From Bernardetia sp. ABR2-2B (GTDB taxonomy: Bacteria > Bacteroidota > Bacteroidia > Cytophagales > Bernardetiaceae): 64,000 nucleotides of DNA. Below are positions 8,668 through 16,920 of this stretch, piece after piece (positions within the stretch are counted from its first letter, which is position 1; each line of letters begins with the position of its first letter). The notes under the pieces were generated by a model that saw only the letters and a list, made by a program, of their open reading frames with translations, did no database searches and was not told where the DNA came from. The stretch is taken from positions 3,142,001 to 3,206,000 of the forward strand of contig NZ_CP147020.1 of NCBI RefSeq assembly GCF_037126435.1, read 5' to 3'. A program made the position numbers and the translations under genes.

Positions 8668-9606
8668 ATGGGAAATATCAACCAAGAATTAGAACGTTTA
8701 CAACTGATTTCAGATTTTCTGAAAGGTAAATTTTCTGCCAAACAATTAGAAAAATTTAATAAAAGGCTAGAAAATGATCCTGTTTTAAAAGAGGAGTTGT
8801 ATAAACATAAAAAGCTCGTGGAACTCTTAAAAAAGAAACAAGAGCAAAATATTGCTTCTTTATTAGACCCACAAAACGATATTGATTATATGAAAAAAGA
8901 ACGTACTTATAGAAGAAACCAGCTTCGAGAAGAACTTGAAAAAATCAAAGAACAAAAAACAGAACAACAAAAAGATTGGGAACGAAAAGTAGCGCAATCT
9001 AATCAACCTTCTATTTATAAAATGGCTGCTATATTTGCTTTAGCTATTGCTATTGGTGGAGGTGTTTTTGTCGTAGCAACGAGTCTTATTGATTCACAAA
9101 ATACAATAGCACTACAAGCAGAAATAGATGCGCCGACTCTTGTAGAGGTTGAAACAGACCCAACTGATGCCTTAAACAAAACAAACGATAACTCTCTTTT
9201 CTCCTCCAAGAATAAAGAGGTAATAGTAGAAAAATCAGTAAAAGAACAAGATATAAAGACTACTCCCAAACAGAAAAATAATAACTTAGAAAAAGAAAAT
9301 CTAATTGCTTATCAGCCGATAGCTGAATTAGAAAGTAAGCTCAAACAGAATACTCGTAGCTCAATTAATTTAAAGTCTCCCAATATTTTTGTAGAAAATT
9401 ATACAGGAAACTTGATTTTTGAATGGAATGGAATAAGTGAAGAAGAAATTTATTTGGAAGTTATTAATTCAAAAAAAGAAACAACAACTTTCGAAAATCT
9501 AGAAAGCCCTTTTGATTTAGACCAACAACTTGAAAAGGGAATTTATTATTGGGTTCTTCAAACAGATAGCGAAGTAATAAAAAGAGGAAAGTTTTTGGTT
9601 AAGTAA
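8668..9606 (+). CDS. Anti-sigma-factor-like single-pass membrane protein
   Basis: The 312-residue protein has a charged cytosolic N-terminal region (residues 1-115), opening with RLQLISDFLKGKFSAKQLEKF, which resembles the N-terminal domain of Bacteroidota anti-sigma/FecR-like proteins (short helix, then an EKF-RLENDP-type helix). Residues 70-110 look coiled-coil. One membrane helix follows (about 117-138, MAAIFALAIAIGGGVFVVAT), then a low-complexity N/K/E-rich linker and a C-terminal beta-rich domain (about 235-312) of the kind that carries Ig-like folds (FEWNGISEEEIYLEV, GIYYWVLQTD). There is no sigma-factor gene beside it, so anti-sigma function is inference only. An inserted palindromic element lies 65 bp upstream. 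Confidence 0.7.
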   Translation: MGNINQELERLQLISDFLKGKFSAKQLEKFNKRLENDPVLKEELYKHKKLVELLKKKQEQNIASLLDPQNDIDYMKKERTYRRNQLREELEKIKEQKTEQQKDWERKVAQSNQPSIYKMAAIFALAIAIGGGVFVVATSLIDSQNTIALQAEIDAPTLVEVETDPTDALNKTNDNSLFSSKNKEVIVEKSVKEQDIKTTPKQKNNNLEKENLIAYQPIAELESKLKQNTRSSINLKSPNIFVENYTGNLIFEWNGISEEEIYLEVINSKKETTTFENLESPFDLDQQLEKGIYYWVLQTDSEVIKRGKFLVK

Positions 9607-9642
9607 TCAAATTATATTGAGGTTTTTTTAGTTTGTTGAGTA

Positions 9643-10116
9643 TTAATACTTCATTATCCATTTTTTCTGTTCTTCTGTATCTGGAATATTTACTCCCCTA
9701 GCCTTACTTACTTTTTCAATAGCTTCTTGATTTGAAAGTCCTTGCTCTATCAAAATAGCAGAACACAGCATTCCTACACGTCCAATTCCTGCTCTACAAT
9801 GAACAATTATTTTTTTGTTTTTATCAAGAATACTGTTAATTTTTTTGGTCAATTCTCTAATCTGAATGGTTTGCTTTTCAGTGGGAATACTTCTATCAAT
9901 TATTGGAATTGAAATAAAATCAATCTCATATTTCTCGCAAATTGCTTTTTCATTCTGCAATCCTAAATCAAATTTTTCTTCTTTTGTGAGCAAACTAACT
10001 ACAATAGTTACTTTTAGATTAGAAAAGTTGATGATGTCCTCTTCCAAGTTTTCATCTGAATTTGGTTTTGGCATAATCGCCAACTTTTCAGTAATCCAAA
10101 ATATTCTTGTTTTCAT
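9643..10116 (-). CDS. Dual-specificity/tyrosine protein phosphatase family protein
   Basis: This 157-residue protein carries the cysteine-phosphatase signature HCRAGIGRVG (Cys107, Arg113), with a likely general acid Asp74 in PIIDRSIPT. The layout is a compact DSP-type domain without extra modules and without an export signal. It may dephosphorylate proteins, phosphoinositide-like or nucleotide substrates; sequence alone does not decide. It is transcribed away from the NuoL-like gene, and a short terminal-inverted-repeat element begins 18 bp upstream of its start codon. Confidence 0.85.
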   Translation of the reverse strand: MKTRIFWITEKLAIMPKPNSDENLEEDIINFSNLKVTIVVSLLTKEEKFDLGLQNEKAICEKYEIDFISIPIIDRSIPTEKQTIQIRELTKKINSILDKNKKIIVHCRAGIGRVGMLCSAILIEQGLSNQEAIEKVSKARGVNIPDTEEQKKWIMKY

Positions 10117-10134
10117 AATTTTAAATATAAAACC

Positions 10135-10244
10135 TTATCACGGTTTGTATTAAGGTAGTTCAGACATCTTGTCTGAATATAAAAAGTAGTATTTTATCCT
10201 ATCCAATAGTCTGGAAGACTGTTATACAAAAATAACCGTGATAA
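10135..10244. repeat. Terminal-inverted-repeat element, family E, copy 1
   Basis: The ends are TTATCACGGTTTGTAT (10135-10150) and ATACAAAAATAACCGTGATAA (10224-10244). Inside lie two small hairpins, TTCAGAC/GTCTGAA (10159-10177) and AGTCT/AGACT (10208-10220). A diverged copy in opposite orientation is at 44904-45012. Both copies lie between divergently transcribed genes. The right end is 17 bp from a TACTTTTG sequence at 10261 that fits the -7 box of the following gene. Confidence 0.8.
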
Positions 10245-10272
10245 CTTTTATAGATTTGATTACTTTTGTGAT

Positions 10273-12264
10273 ATGAATCCTATTTATTTTTTAGTCTATC
10301 TTTTCCCACTTCTTAGTTTTCTAATTACTTTTTTAAGTGCTATCTTTTTTTCAAAGGCAAAAGAAGATACAGTTTCAAAAAAAAGTATAGAATATATTGC
10401 TTTGGGTTTTTCTTTTTTTGCTCTACTTGCCACAAGTACACAACTTTTTGAAGTTTTTACTACTAATAAAATACTTTCAGATTCTTTTCTTTGGGCAAAT
10501 ACAGGAACAAGAGAAATAAAGATTTTATTGAAAATAGATTCCCTAACAGCATTTTTTCAGTTTTCTGTTAGCTTAATTGTTTTTGCTGTTCATATTTATT
10601 CTCTAGCTTATATAAAAATAAAGAAAACATTTTATTACGGAGTTTTGGGACTTTTCGTTTTTGCGATGCAATTTCTCTTAGCACAAGACAACTTAATTTT
10701 ATTCTTTGTTTTTTGGGAACTTATCGGACTAGCTTCGTTTCTTTTGATTGATTTTGATAAGACAGAAAAGTCTGCTCGTGCTTCTACAAAGGCTTTTCTT
10801 CTCAATCGTCTTGGAGATGTTGGTTTGCTTATTTCTATTGCTTTGCTTTTTGAGTTTTCACTTTCAATTTCTGAACTTAGAACAATTTTTATTTCTATCC
10901 CATATTCTACAAAAGTAATTATTTCAATAGGAATTTTATTGGCTGCCTTTGTAAAGTCTGGGCAATTTCCTTTCTCTACTTGGCTTTTTGATGCGATGGA
11001 AGCCCCTACTTCTATTTCTGCACTTCTACATGCTGCAACGATGGTAGCTGCAGGTGTTTATCTTCTGATTCGACTAGAATTTGTCTTTGAAGAAGTCAAA
11101 ATTATTTCAGAGATTTTAGTTTGGGTAGCTCTTTTTTCTGCCATTTTTTCGGCTCTAAGTGCATATTTTATCACAAATTTAAAACAACAACTAGCAGCCT
11201 CTACGGTTTCGCAGCTTGGTTTTATGACAATTGCAGTTGGTGTTGGAGCTTGGCAGGCTGCTGTTTTACATCTTTTTACACACGCTTTTTTTAAAGCAAC
11301 ACTCTTTTTAGGAGCAGGATTTCTAATTGAAAAAAATGGAACTAAGGAACTTATAAAAATGGGAAAAGATAATTATAAAAAACTTCCCTCATTCTTCATA
11401 GTTTATGGTTTTGCATTGGCAGCCTTGGTTGGTTTGCCACCCACATCAGGTTTTTTGTCTAAAGAATGGATTTTGAAAGAAGCTTTATCCAACCATTTTT
11501 TCATCGGAGTTGGACTTTTGATAGCTACTTTTCTGACAGCCTTTTATGGAGGAAGACAACTTCAATTATTATTTTTTAACGATAACGAAAATGATAAAAT
11601 CAATCAAAATTCTATTTCTAAAAATCAAAAGTTGCTTTGGTACTTGCCTTTAGTTCTCCTTTTTATGGGTAGTTTTTGGTTTGCTTTTTCATTTCAGCCT
11701 CTCAAACCAGATGAAAGTTATTGGATAGAACAACTTCCAAAATTATTTTCAAATGCACCTGAATATATCAAAGTTTGGCTTCCTATTTTGGCTGCTTTCC
11801 TAACTTTTCTAGGACTTACTTTAGGCTTTTCTAAAAAACTAAATCAAAGAATAATTGAAATAGAATTTCTACCACAAGTCAAGAATTATTTCCTTTGGCA
11901 AGATAAATTTTTCATTCTTTGTTTTTGGAAACCAATTACTCAAATAGCTTTATTAACAACTCAAAAAGAACCCCCTATCACAACTCAAAAATTTGCAGAG
12001 TTTTGGAGACATATAGCTTCAATCTGCTCTTTATTTGATAGAAAATTGGATTCTTTTATTGATAGATTTTCAAAAATAATTGTTGTTTTAGGATATTTTT
12101 TAGCTTGGGTTGATAAGTATATTATTGACTTTGCTACCCATTTTTTTGTGTTTGTTATTGATTATGCAGGAAAACAGTTGAAGAATTTGCAAAATGGAAA
12201 AGTACAGTTTTATCTTTTGATTGTGATTTCTGTTTTCATTTATTTGTTATTTTGGTTGATATAG
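10273..12264 (+). CDS. NuoL-type proton-translocating subunit (NADH:quinone oxidoreductase-like), solitary
   Basis: This 663-residue polytopic protein belongs to the NuoL/MrpA antiporter-like family. The proton-path residues are visible: FFVFWELIGLASFLLID (the TM5 glutamate), KSGQFPFSTWLFDAMEAPTS and then ISALLHAATMVAAGVY (the TM7 lysine and the quartet that follows), HAFFKATLFLGAGFLIE (the TM12 lysine). The C-terminal part holds an amphipathic region and a last membrane helix (about 640-660), like the lateral helix of NuoL. No other nuo, mrp or dabA gene is near, so the partner is unknown; it could be a dispersed complex I subunit, a Dab-like bicarbonate system B subunit, or a formate-hydrogenlyase-type relative. 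A TACTTTTG -7-like box is at 10261, right before the start codon, so the true start could be slightly later or the box not used. Confidence 0.85.
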   Translation: MNPIYFLVYLFPLLSFLITFLSAIFFSKAKEDTVSKKSIEYIALGFSFFALLATSTQLFEVFTTNKILSDSFLWANTGTREIKILLKIDSLTAFFQFSVSLIVFAVHIYSLAYIKIKKTFYYGVLGLFVFAMQFLLAQDNLILFFVFWELIGLASFLLIDFDKTEKSARASTKAFLLNRLGDVGLLISIALLFEFSLSISELRTIFISIPYSTKVIISIGILLAAFVKSGQFPFSTWLFDAMEAPTSISALLHAATMVAAGVYLLIRLEFVFEEVKIISEILVWVALFSAIFSALSAYFITNLKQQLAASTVSQLGFMTIAVGVGAWQAAVLHLFTHAFFKATLFLGAGFLIEKNGTKELIKMGKDNYKKLPSFFIVYGFALAALVGLPPTSGFLSKEWILKEALSNHFFIGVGLLIATFLTAFYGGRQLQLLFFNDNENDKINQNSISKNQKLLWYLPLVLLFMGSFWFAFSFQPLKPDESYWIEQLPKLFSNAPEYIKVWLPILAAFLTFLGLTLGFSKKLNQRIIEIEFLPQVKNYFLWQDKFFILCFWKPITQIALLTTQKEPPITTQKFAEFWRHIASICSLFDRKLDSFIDRFSKIIVVLGYFLAWVDKYIIDFATHFFVFVIDYAGKQLKNLQNGKVQFYLLIVISVFIYLLFWLI

Positions 12265-12282
12265 CATATTTGGCAGAAAATA

Positions 12283-12459
12283 AGAGCTTGTTTAAATTTT
12301 TATAGTGAAAATGAAAGACCACGAAGTAGTACCGAAGGTAAATTTCAGTCCAATCAAGGCATTTTTGAGAAGAATAGTGAACTATTTAACGATAAAATAA
12401 CGAAGAATGGGCTGAAATTACTCATTTGAAGCCGAAAGAAAAATTTTTAAACAAGCTCT
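12283..12459. repeat. MITE-like element with AGAGCTTGTTTAAA ends
   Basis: This 177 bp sequence has inverted ends AGAGCTTGTTTAAATTTTT and AAATTTTTAAACAAGCTCT. A second, inner inverted repeat pairs GTAAATTTCAGTCC with GGGCTGAAATTAC. It carries no long reading frame. The form is that of a non-autonomous transposable element mobilised by a transposase elsewhere. No second copy is in this window. Confidence 0.75.
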
Positions 12460-12630
12460 AAGACAAAATATACAATAAAAACATTGTAGCTTACTTTTTG
12501 TTCTTTTATTGAGATGATATAAAACATTCAAAAATAAATACGTTTTATTTTGTCTCTCTATAAAAGAATTATGAAATACTGAAGGAATACTTTTAATAGC
12601 ACTTCATAGTTCAATACAAAAAAACAAATT

Positions 12631-13701
12631 ATGGCTTACGTAAAATTATATAAGAAGAAATTAGAACATAACCACGCATTTTTAAACAAATTATTCAAAC
12701 AAGAAGGGGTAGAATGGGGGGTAGTAACCAAATTATTTTGTGGAACAGAAAAATACCTTCAAGAAATAGTAGATTTAGGAGTAATAGAGGTACACGATTC
12801 AAGAATTAGCAATCTCAAAAAACTAAAAGAATTGAAACCTGATATTCAGACTGTTTATATAAAACCTGCTGCAAAGAGAAGTATTCTAGATATTATTTCG
12901 TATGCTGATGTGAGTTTGAATACTGAATTTGATACAATAAAAATGCTTTCAGATGAAGCTCAAAGACAAGACAAACTTCATAAAATTATTATTATGATAG
13001 AAATGGGCGACCTTCGTGAAGGTGTAATGCCTGATGATGTCGTAGAATTTTATGCTCAGATATTTAAGCTTCCCAATATTCGTGTTATTGGTTTAGGGAC
13101 GAATTTAAACTGTCTGCATGGCGTTTTACCTTCCGAAGATAAGCTCATTCAGCTTTCACTCTACAAAAAAATTATAGAGCTTACCTTTGGTAGAGAAATT
13201 CCTTGGGTCTCGGCAGGAACGACCGTAACGATGCCTTTGCTTATAAGAAAACAGCTTCCGAAAGGAGTAAATCATTTCAGAATTGGAGAGGCACTTTACT
13301 GGGGAAATGATATTTTCACAGGTGGTTATATCGATGGAATGGAAACCGATATTTTAGAGTTTTTTGCTGAAATAGTAGAAATTACTGAAAAGCCACTTAT
13401 TCCAACAGGTGTCTTGGCAGAAAATCCAAGTGGAGAAATGTTTCAAATCAATGAAGAAGATTACGGAAAAATGTCGTATCGTTGTATTATTGATGTTGGT
13501 TTGCTTGATGTTCGTCCTGAATTTTTGATTCCAAAAGATGAAACAATTGAACTAGTGGGAGCAAGTTCGGATATGCTTGTTATCGATTTAAAAACAAATC
13601 CAAATAATTATAGAATTGGTGATGTGGTATCTTTTAAGCTCAAGTATATGGGGGCACTTTCTCTCATGAATTCAAATTATGTGGAGAAGATTGTGGAGTA
13701 G
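12631..13701 (+). CDS. Alanine/ornithine racemase-family PLP enzyme
   Basis: The 356-residue protein has the N-terminal alanine-racemase TIM barrel, of the subgroup that includes ornithine racemase. The PLP lysine lies in WGVVTKLFCG (about 34). Other barrel motifs are EVHDSRISNLKKL, IIIMIEMGDLREGV, VIGLGTNLNCLHG, VSAGTTVT and HFRIGEALYWGND, with a C-terminal beta domain (IDVGLLDVRPEFL). The substrate is not certain: ornithine, another basic amino acid or alanine are possible, and classic Alr sequences are different enough that I would not call it alr. It stands alone; its stop codon is 12 bp from the palindromic element at 13714. Confidence 0.82.
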   Translation: MAYVKLYKKKLEHNHAFLNKLFKQEGVEWGVVTKLFCGTEKYLQEIVDLGVIEVHDSRISNLKKLKELKPDIQTVYIKPAAKRSILDIISYADVSLNTEFDTIKMLSDEAQRQDKLHKIIIMIEMGDLREGVMPDDVVEFYAQIFKLPNIRVIGLGTNLNCLHGVLPSEDKLIQLSLYKKIIELTFGREIPWVSAGTTVTMPLLIRKQLPKGVNHFRIGEALYWGNDIFTGGYIDGMETDILEFFAEIVEITEKPLIPTGVLAENPSGEMFQINEEDYGKMSYRCIIDVGLLDVRPEFLIPKDETIELVGASSDMLVIDLKTNPNNYRIGDVVSFKLKYMGALSLMNSNYVEKIVE

Positions 13702-13713
13702 AAAGCAGAAATA

Positions 13714-13855
13714 GAGGTTGTTTAAGAATGGACTTTAGTAGATATATTTGTTGGTGTCGCTACGCTAAAACACCAACAAAGGCTGTGTTATTTTTCCTTA
13801 GAACTGGGTTTGCAAACCCAGTTCTAAGGAAAAATGAGTATTCTTAAACAACTTC
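13714..13855. repeat. Palindromic element, family A, copy 2 (inverted orientation)
   Basis: Ends GAGGTTGTTTAAGAAT (13714) and ATTCTTAAACAACTTC (to 13855) are inverted repeats. The hairpin TTTGTTGGTG/CACCAACAAA is at 13747-13780. A perfect 44 bp palindrome without any loop lies at 13791-13834, centred on TTTGCAAA. Relative to the copies at 8462 and 49450 the whole unit is inverted. It sits between convergent genes, before a separate terminator. Confidence 0.85.
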
Positions 13856-13874
13856 ATAAAAAGCAGAGCATAAA

Positions 13875-13918
13875 AAAAGAAATGTCTTATAAATTTTGGT
13901 TTATAAGACATTTCTTTT
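13875..13918 (-). terminator. Bidirectional terminator
   Basis: AAAAGAAATGTCTTATAAA (13875-13893) pairs perfectly with 13900-13918 across a six-base loop, with T/A runs at both sides. It lies 8 bp past the stop of the minus-strand gene and can also stop readthrough from the racemase gene. Confidence 0.85.
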
Positions 13919-13925
13919 TCAATTT

Positions 13926-15455
13926 CTACAAATTATTATCAATTATTTTTTGCCTCTCTTTCTGTTCTCTTTCTAAAGTAGATTTTTTGCGTTCTTGTAC
14001 TGCTTCTGTTACTTTATCAGTCGGACAAGGATAGTCAAACAAACATTTATCTTTGATTGCTTTTTCTACAATTTCAGGAACCATCTTTTCCCAACCTTCT
14101 TTTCCTGTTTTTATCATCTCTAATACATTATCAGAGAAAATATGAAGGTTTTCAGTATTGATATTCTGAATGGTAGCTAATTTTTGAGTTTCTAATAAAT
14201 ACTTGTATAAAAAGGTCTGCTTGGGAGAAACCTCAAAATCCTCACAACCCAGTATCTTTTCTGTACCTGGAATGCGTGATGGATAAACATACATTTTTAC
14301 ATTTGAGCCAAATAATTTTCCGAAGGCTTCCAAAATCCCACCATTCAAGTTTGTATAAAATTCGTCTTCAAAAACATCTGCAAGTGAATAAATTCCTAAA
14401 ATAATTCCAATTTTCTTTCCACGAGTAAAGAGCGATAAGTATTCTACCAAACGATAATATTCTTGATAGTTAGAAATAATTACAGTCTTTCCCATCGAAC
14501 ACAGAATATCTACTCTATCCAAAAAGTCTTCATCACTAATTGTTCCTTCTGCACGAAGGTTGGCAAGGGTAAGTTCTACCAAAACCAAAACATCTTTATT
14601 GGCTACATCAGGCTCATCTTTAAACATATCCAAACCTCTATCTAACATATCGACATTTACGTGTGTTGGTGGACGAAAACGACCACGAAGAGCCAAAATA
14701 TTTTTCTTATAAAGAGCTTCTGAAGGCTGCAAAACATTTCCATTTGAGCCAAACATTGCAGCATTACTCATTCCATTTTTTACTAACTTCAAACTCATCA
14801 AACGGTTATCTACGTCTTCAAAATCGCCACCAGTCATTCTAAACATATCAATCTCTACTCTATCTCTAGAAAGATTATCCATCAGCGATGTAAGCATCAT
14901 ATCAGGATTATGAGAATGATAAAAACAAGCATACATCAAATTCACACCAATAATACCAACTACTTGCTCTTGCAAAAACTTATGATTATCTAATAAATTG
15001 ATATGAATAATGACTTCATTTGGAGGTGTATTTGGTTTTAATTGAAAGCGAAGACCAATCCAACCATGTCCACGATTTGTTTTATTATAATTCAAAACCT
15101 CAATCGTATTTGATAAAGCAAAAAAGCAGGTATCAGGACGGTGTTCTCTCAAACGCTCTTCTACCAAGCGATACTCATGAGAAATCATTTTTATAAGTCG
15201 TGATTCACATACATAACGCCCACTTTCCTCTGCACCATAAATAGCATCACTAAATGCCATATCATAGGCTGACATTGTTTTGGCAATTGTTCCAGAAGCT
15301 GCTCCTGCTTTAAAAAACTGTGCAGCTACTTCTTGTCCTGCTCCAATTTCGGCAAAAGAGCCATAAATACTTGCGTCAAGATTAATTTTTAAGGCTTTCT
15401 GTTTGGTAGTTAATAATCTGTCTTTTACTGTTGTAGTAGAATTAGTATTACTCAT
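13926..15455 (-). CDS. Conserved-looking 509-residue protein of unknown function
   Basis: I do not recognise a defined family with confidence. The protein is soluble, with no signal peptide or membrane segment. The N-terminal half (DASIYGSFAEIGAGQEVAAQ, then FFKAGAASGTIAKTMSAYD) is glycine/alanine-rich and reads like a cofactor or nucleotide pocket. Later segments include RGHGWIGLRFQL, EVIIHINLLDN, VGIIGVNLMYACFY and ILALRGRFRPPTHVNVDMLD. The C-terminal 25 residues are highly charged (QERKKSTLEREQKERQK). I recall similar sequences being annotated as TonB-dependent receptor or nicotinate-nucleotide adenylyltransferase; neither fits, since there is no export signal or barrel and no nucleotidyltransferase HxGH motif that I can find. 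It is monocistronic, divergent from the VWA cluster side only by a terminator at 15641. Confidence 0.7.
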   Translation of the reverse strand: MSNTNSTTTVKDRLLTTKQKALKINLDASIYGSFAEIGAGQEVAAQFFKAGAASGTIAKTMSAYDMAFSDAIYGAEESGRYVCESRLIKMISHEYRLVEERLREHRPDTCFFALSNTIEVLNYNKTNRGHGWIGLRFQLKPNTPPNEVIIHINLLDNHKFLQEQVVGIIGVNLMYACFYHSHNPDMMLTSLMDNLSRDRVEIDMFRMTGGDFEDVDNRLMSLKLVKNGMSNAAMFGSNGNVLQPSEALYKKNILALRGRFRPPTHVNVDMLDRGLDMFKDEPDVANKDVLVLVELTLANLRAEGTISDEDFLDRVDILCSMGKTVIISNYQEYYRLVEYLSLFTRGKKIGIILGIYSLADVFEDEFYTNLNGGILEAFGKLFGSNVKMYVYPSRIPGTEKILGCEDFEVSPKQTFLYKYLLETQKLATIQNINTENLHIFSDNVLEMIKTGKEGWEKMVPEIVEKAIKDKCLFDYPCPTDKVTEAVQERKKSTLEREQKERQKIIDNNL

Positions 15456-15640
15456 AGCTATAAATTCTTTTTGTTAGAGGAAAGTAATTATGATGATTGA
15501 AGCAAAAATCAGACTTAAATTTATAAAAGAGAATGATAAAAGCTATTGTATTCGTGTTAGAAGTACACTATTGATTTTTTATAGAAAAAATAAAGCTACT
15601 TGTCTGAAAATCAAGATTTTTAATCGAAAAAAATAAAGCA

Positions 15641-15677
15641 AAAAAAATGATACTTTTTTTGAAAGTATCATTTTTTT
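15641..15677 (-). terminator. Terminator downstream of the VWA gene
   Basis: AAAAAAATGATACTTT and AAAGTATCATTTTTTT (15641-15677) form a perfect stem with a short T-rich loop and T-runs in both directions. It closes the flavin reductase, bshC and VWA run on the minus strand. Confidence 0.8.
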
Positions 15678-15692
15678 ACTGTTTATTAAACG

Positions 15693-15722
15693 TCAACGAG
15701 GCGTTACCATCGTTGAGGTAAC
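15693..15722. repeat. Small CAACGA hairpin unit
   Basis: TCAACGA (15693) and TCGTTGA (15710) are inverted, as are GTTACC (15703) and GGTAAC (15717). The same TCAACGA/TCGTTGA unit recurs, with variation, at 29836-29870 and 33666-33710. It lies directly after the VWA stop codon. Confidence 0.5.
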
Positions 15723-15725
15723 AAT

Positions 15726-16823
15726 CTAAAACTGCTTTCTTCTGTTTTTCTTAAAGTCTTCAAAGACGAGCTGACCTAATCCTTTCAATCCCGAATAATA
15801 AGCATTTCCACCATTTGTAGCCGTAAATTCTTTCACAAAACGCTGCAAATAAGGATCAGAAGCAATCATAAAAGTAGTAATCGGAATTTTAAGTTTTTTG
15901 CATTGTGATGCCAAATTCATAGTCTTGTTTAGGATAGTTGAATCTAATCCAAAACTATTTTTGTAATATTTCAATCCTTTTTTGATACAGGTCGGTTTTC
16001 CATCTGTTATCATAAAAATTTGTTTGTTTGGATTTTTACGACGACGCAAAAGCCCCATTGCCAGTTCCAACCCTGCAACTGTGTTTGTATGATAAGGTCC
16101 TACTTCCAAGTACGGCAAATCTTTGACTTCAATCTGCCACGCATCATTTCCAAAAACAATAATATCTAGCGTATCTTTTGGATATTTGGTTGTGATAAGT
16201 TCGGCAAGTGCCATCGCTACTTTTTTGGCTGGTGTAATTCTATCTTCTCCATACAAAATCATTGAATGAGAAATATCAATCATCAAAACCGTTGAAGTTT
16301 GTGCAAAATACTCTTTTTCTCTAATAGTGAGGTCATTTTCTGTCATTCTAAACTCTCCAATTCCTCCATTTATTTGAGCATTTCGTATAGATTCTGTATA
16401 AGAAATTTGGTCTAAGTCATCTCCAAAACGATACGGACGTTCGTCTGCCGAAACATCTCCACTATTTCCATGAAATTTTGTTCTGTGATTTCCTCCTTTT
16501 GATTTTTTGAGCTTTCCAAAGATTTCTTCCAAAGCTGATTTTCTAATTGTTTGGTCGCTTTTAGGTGTTACTTTTATTTCTCCAGTCGCTGCATTTTCTT
16601 CTAAGTAGCCTTTTTCTTTTAAGTCCTCAAAGAAATCTCCTATACCATAACCTTCTCCAGTAAGATTGTGCTGTCTGTCCAAATCAGTCAGCCAAGACAT
16701 TGCCTTTCCTACATCTCCTCCTGCCATAGATAGAAGTTGAAGAAAAATATCTAATAATTTATCAAAGCCACTATTCTTTTTTGACTTAGGTGGGATATAT
16801 TTTCCGAAGCGATAACCTTCCAT
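15726..16823 (-). CDS. VWA-domain protein (CoxE/MoxR-associated type)
   Basis: The 365-residue cytosolic protein ends in a von Willebrand factor A domain (about 165-350). The metal-ion-dependent adhesion site is intact: DISHSM (DxSxS), a threonine in GPYHTNTVAG and the aspartate in MITDGKPT. The N-terminal part (1-150) is helical and charged, with GMSWLTDLDRQH-like and NHRTKFHGNSGD segments. Such proteins usually work with a MoxR-type AAA+ ATPase to insert cofactors or remodel complexes, but no ATPase gene is in this window. It lies 97 bp downstream of bshC on the same strand, and may share its transcript. Confidence 0.85.
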   Translation of the reverse strand: MEGYRFGKYIPPKSKKNSGFDKLLDIFLQLLSMAGGDVGKAMSWLTDLDRQHNLTGEGYGIGDFFEDLKEKGYLEENAATGEIKVTPKSDQTIRKSALEEIFGKLKKSKGGNHRTKFHGNSGDVSADERPYRFGDDLDQISYTESIRNAQINGGIGEFRMTENDLTIREKEYFAQTSTVLMIDISHSMILYGEDRITPAKKVAMALAELITTKYPKDTLDIIVFGNDAWQIEVKDLPYLEVGPYHTNTVAGLELAMGLLRRRKNPNKQIFMITDGKPTCIKKGLKYYKNSFGLDSTILNKTMNLASQCKKLKIPITTFMIASDPYLQRFVKEFTATNGGNAYYSGLKGLGQLVFEDFKKNRRKQF

Positions 16824-16920
16824 AATTCTATATTTTTATTTTTAGCTGTTTTTTACTAAAACGAATTGAATATAAATTTAGTTTTGAATTGTTTACTTTA
16901 TTCAAAACTACAAACTCATT

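Noticed and set aside
13926-15455. Annotation as TonB-dependent receptor
   Set aside because: There is no signal peptide, plug domain or barrel pattern; the protein looks cytosolic.
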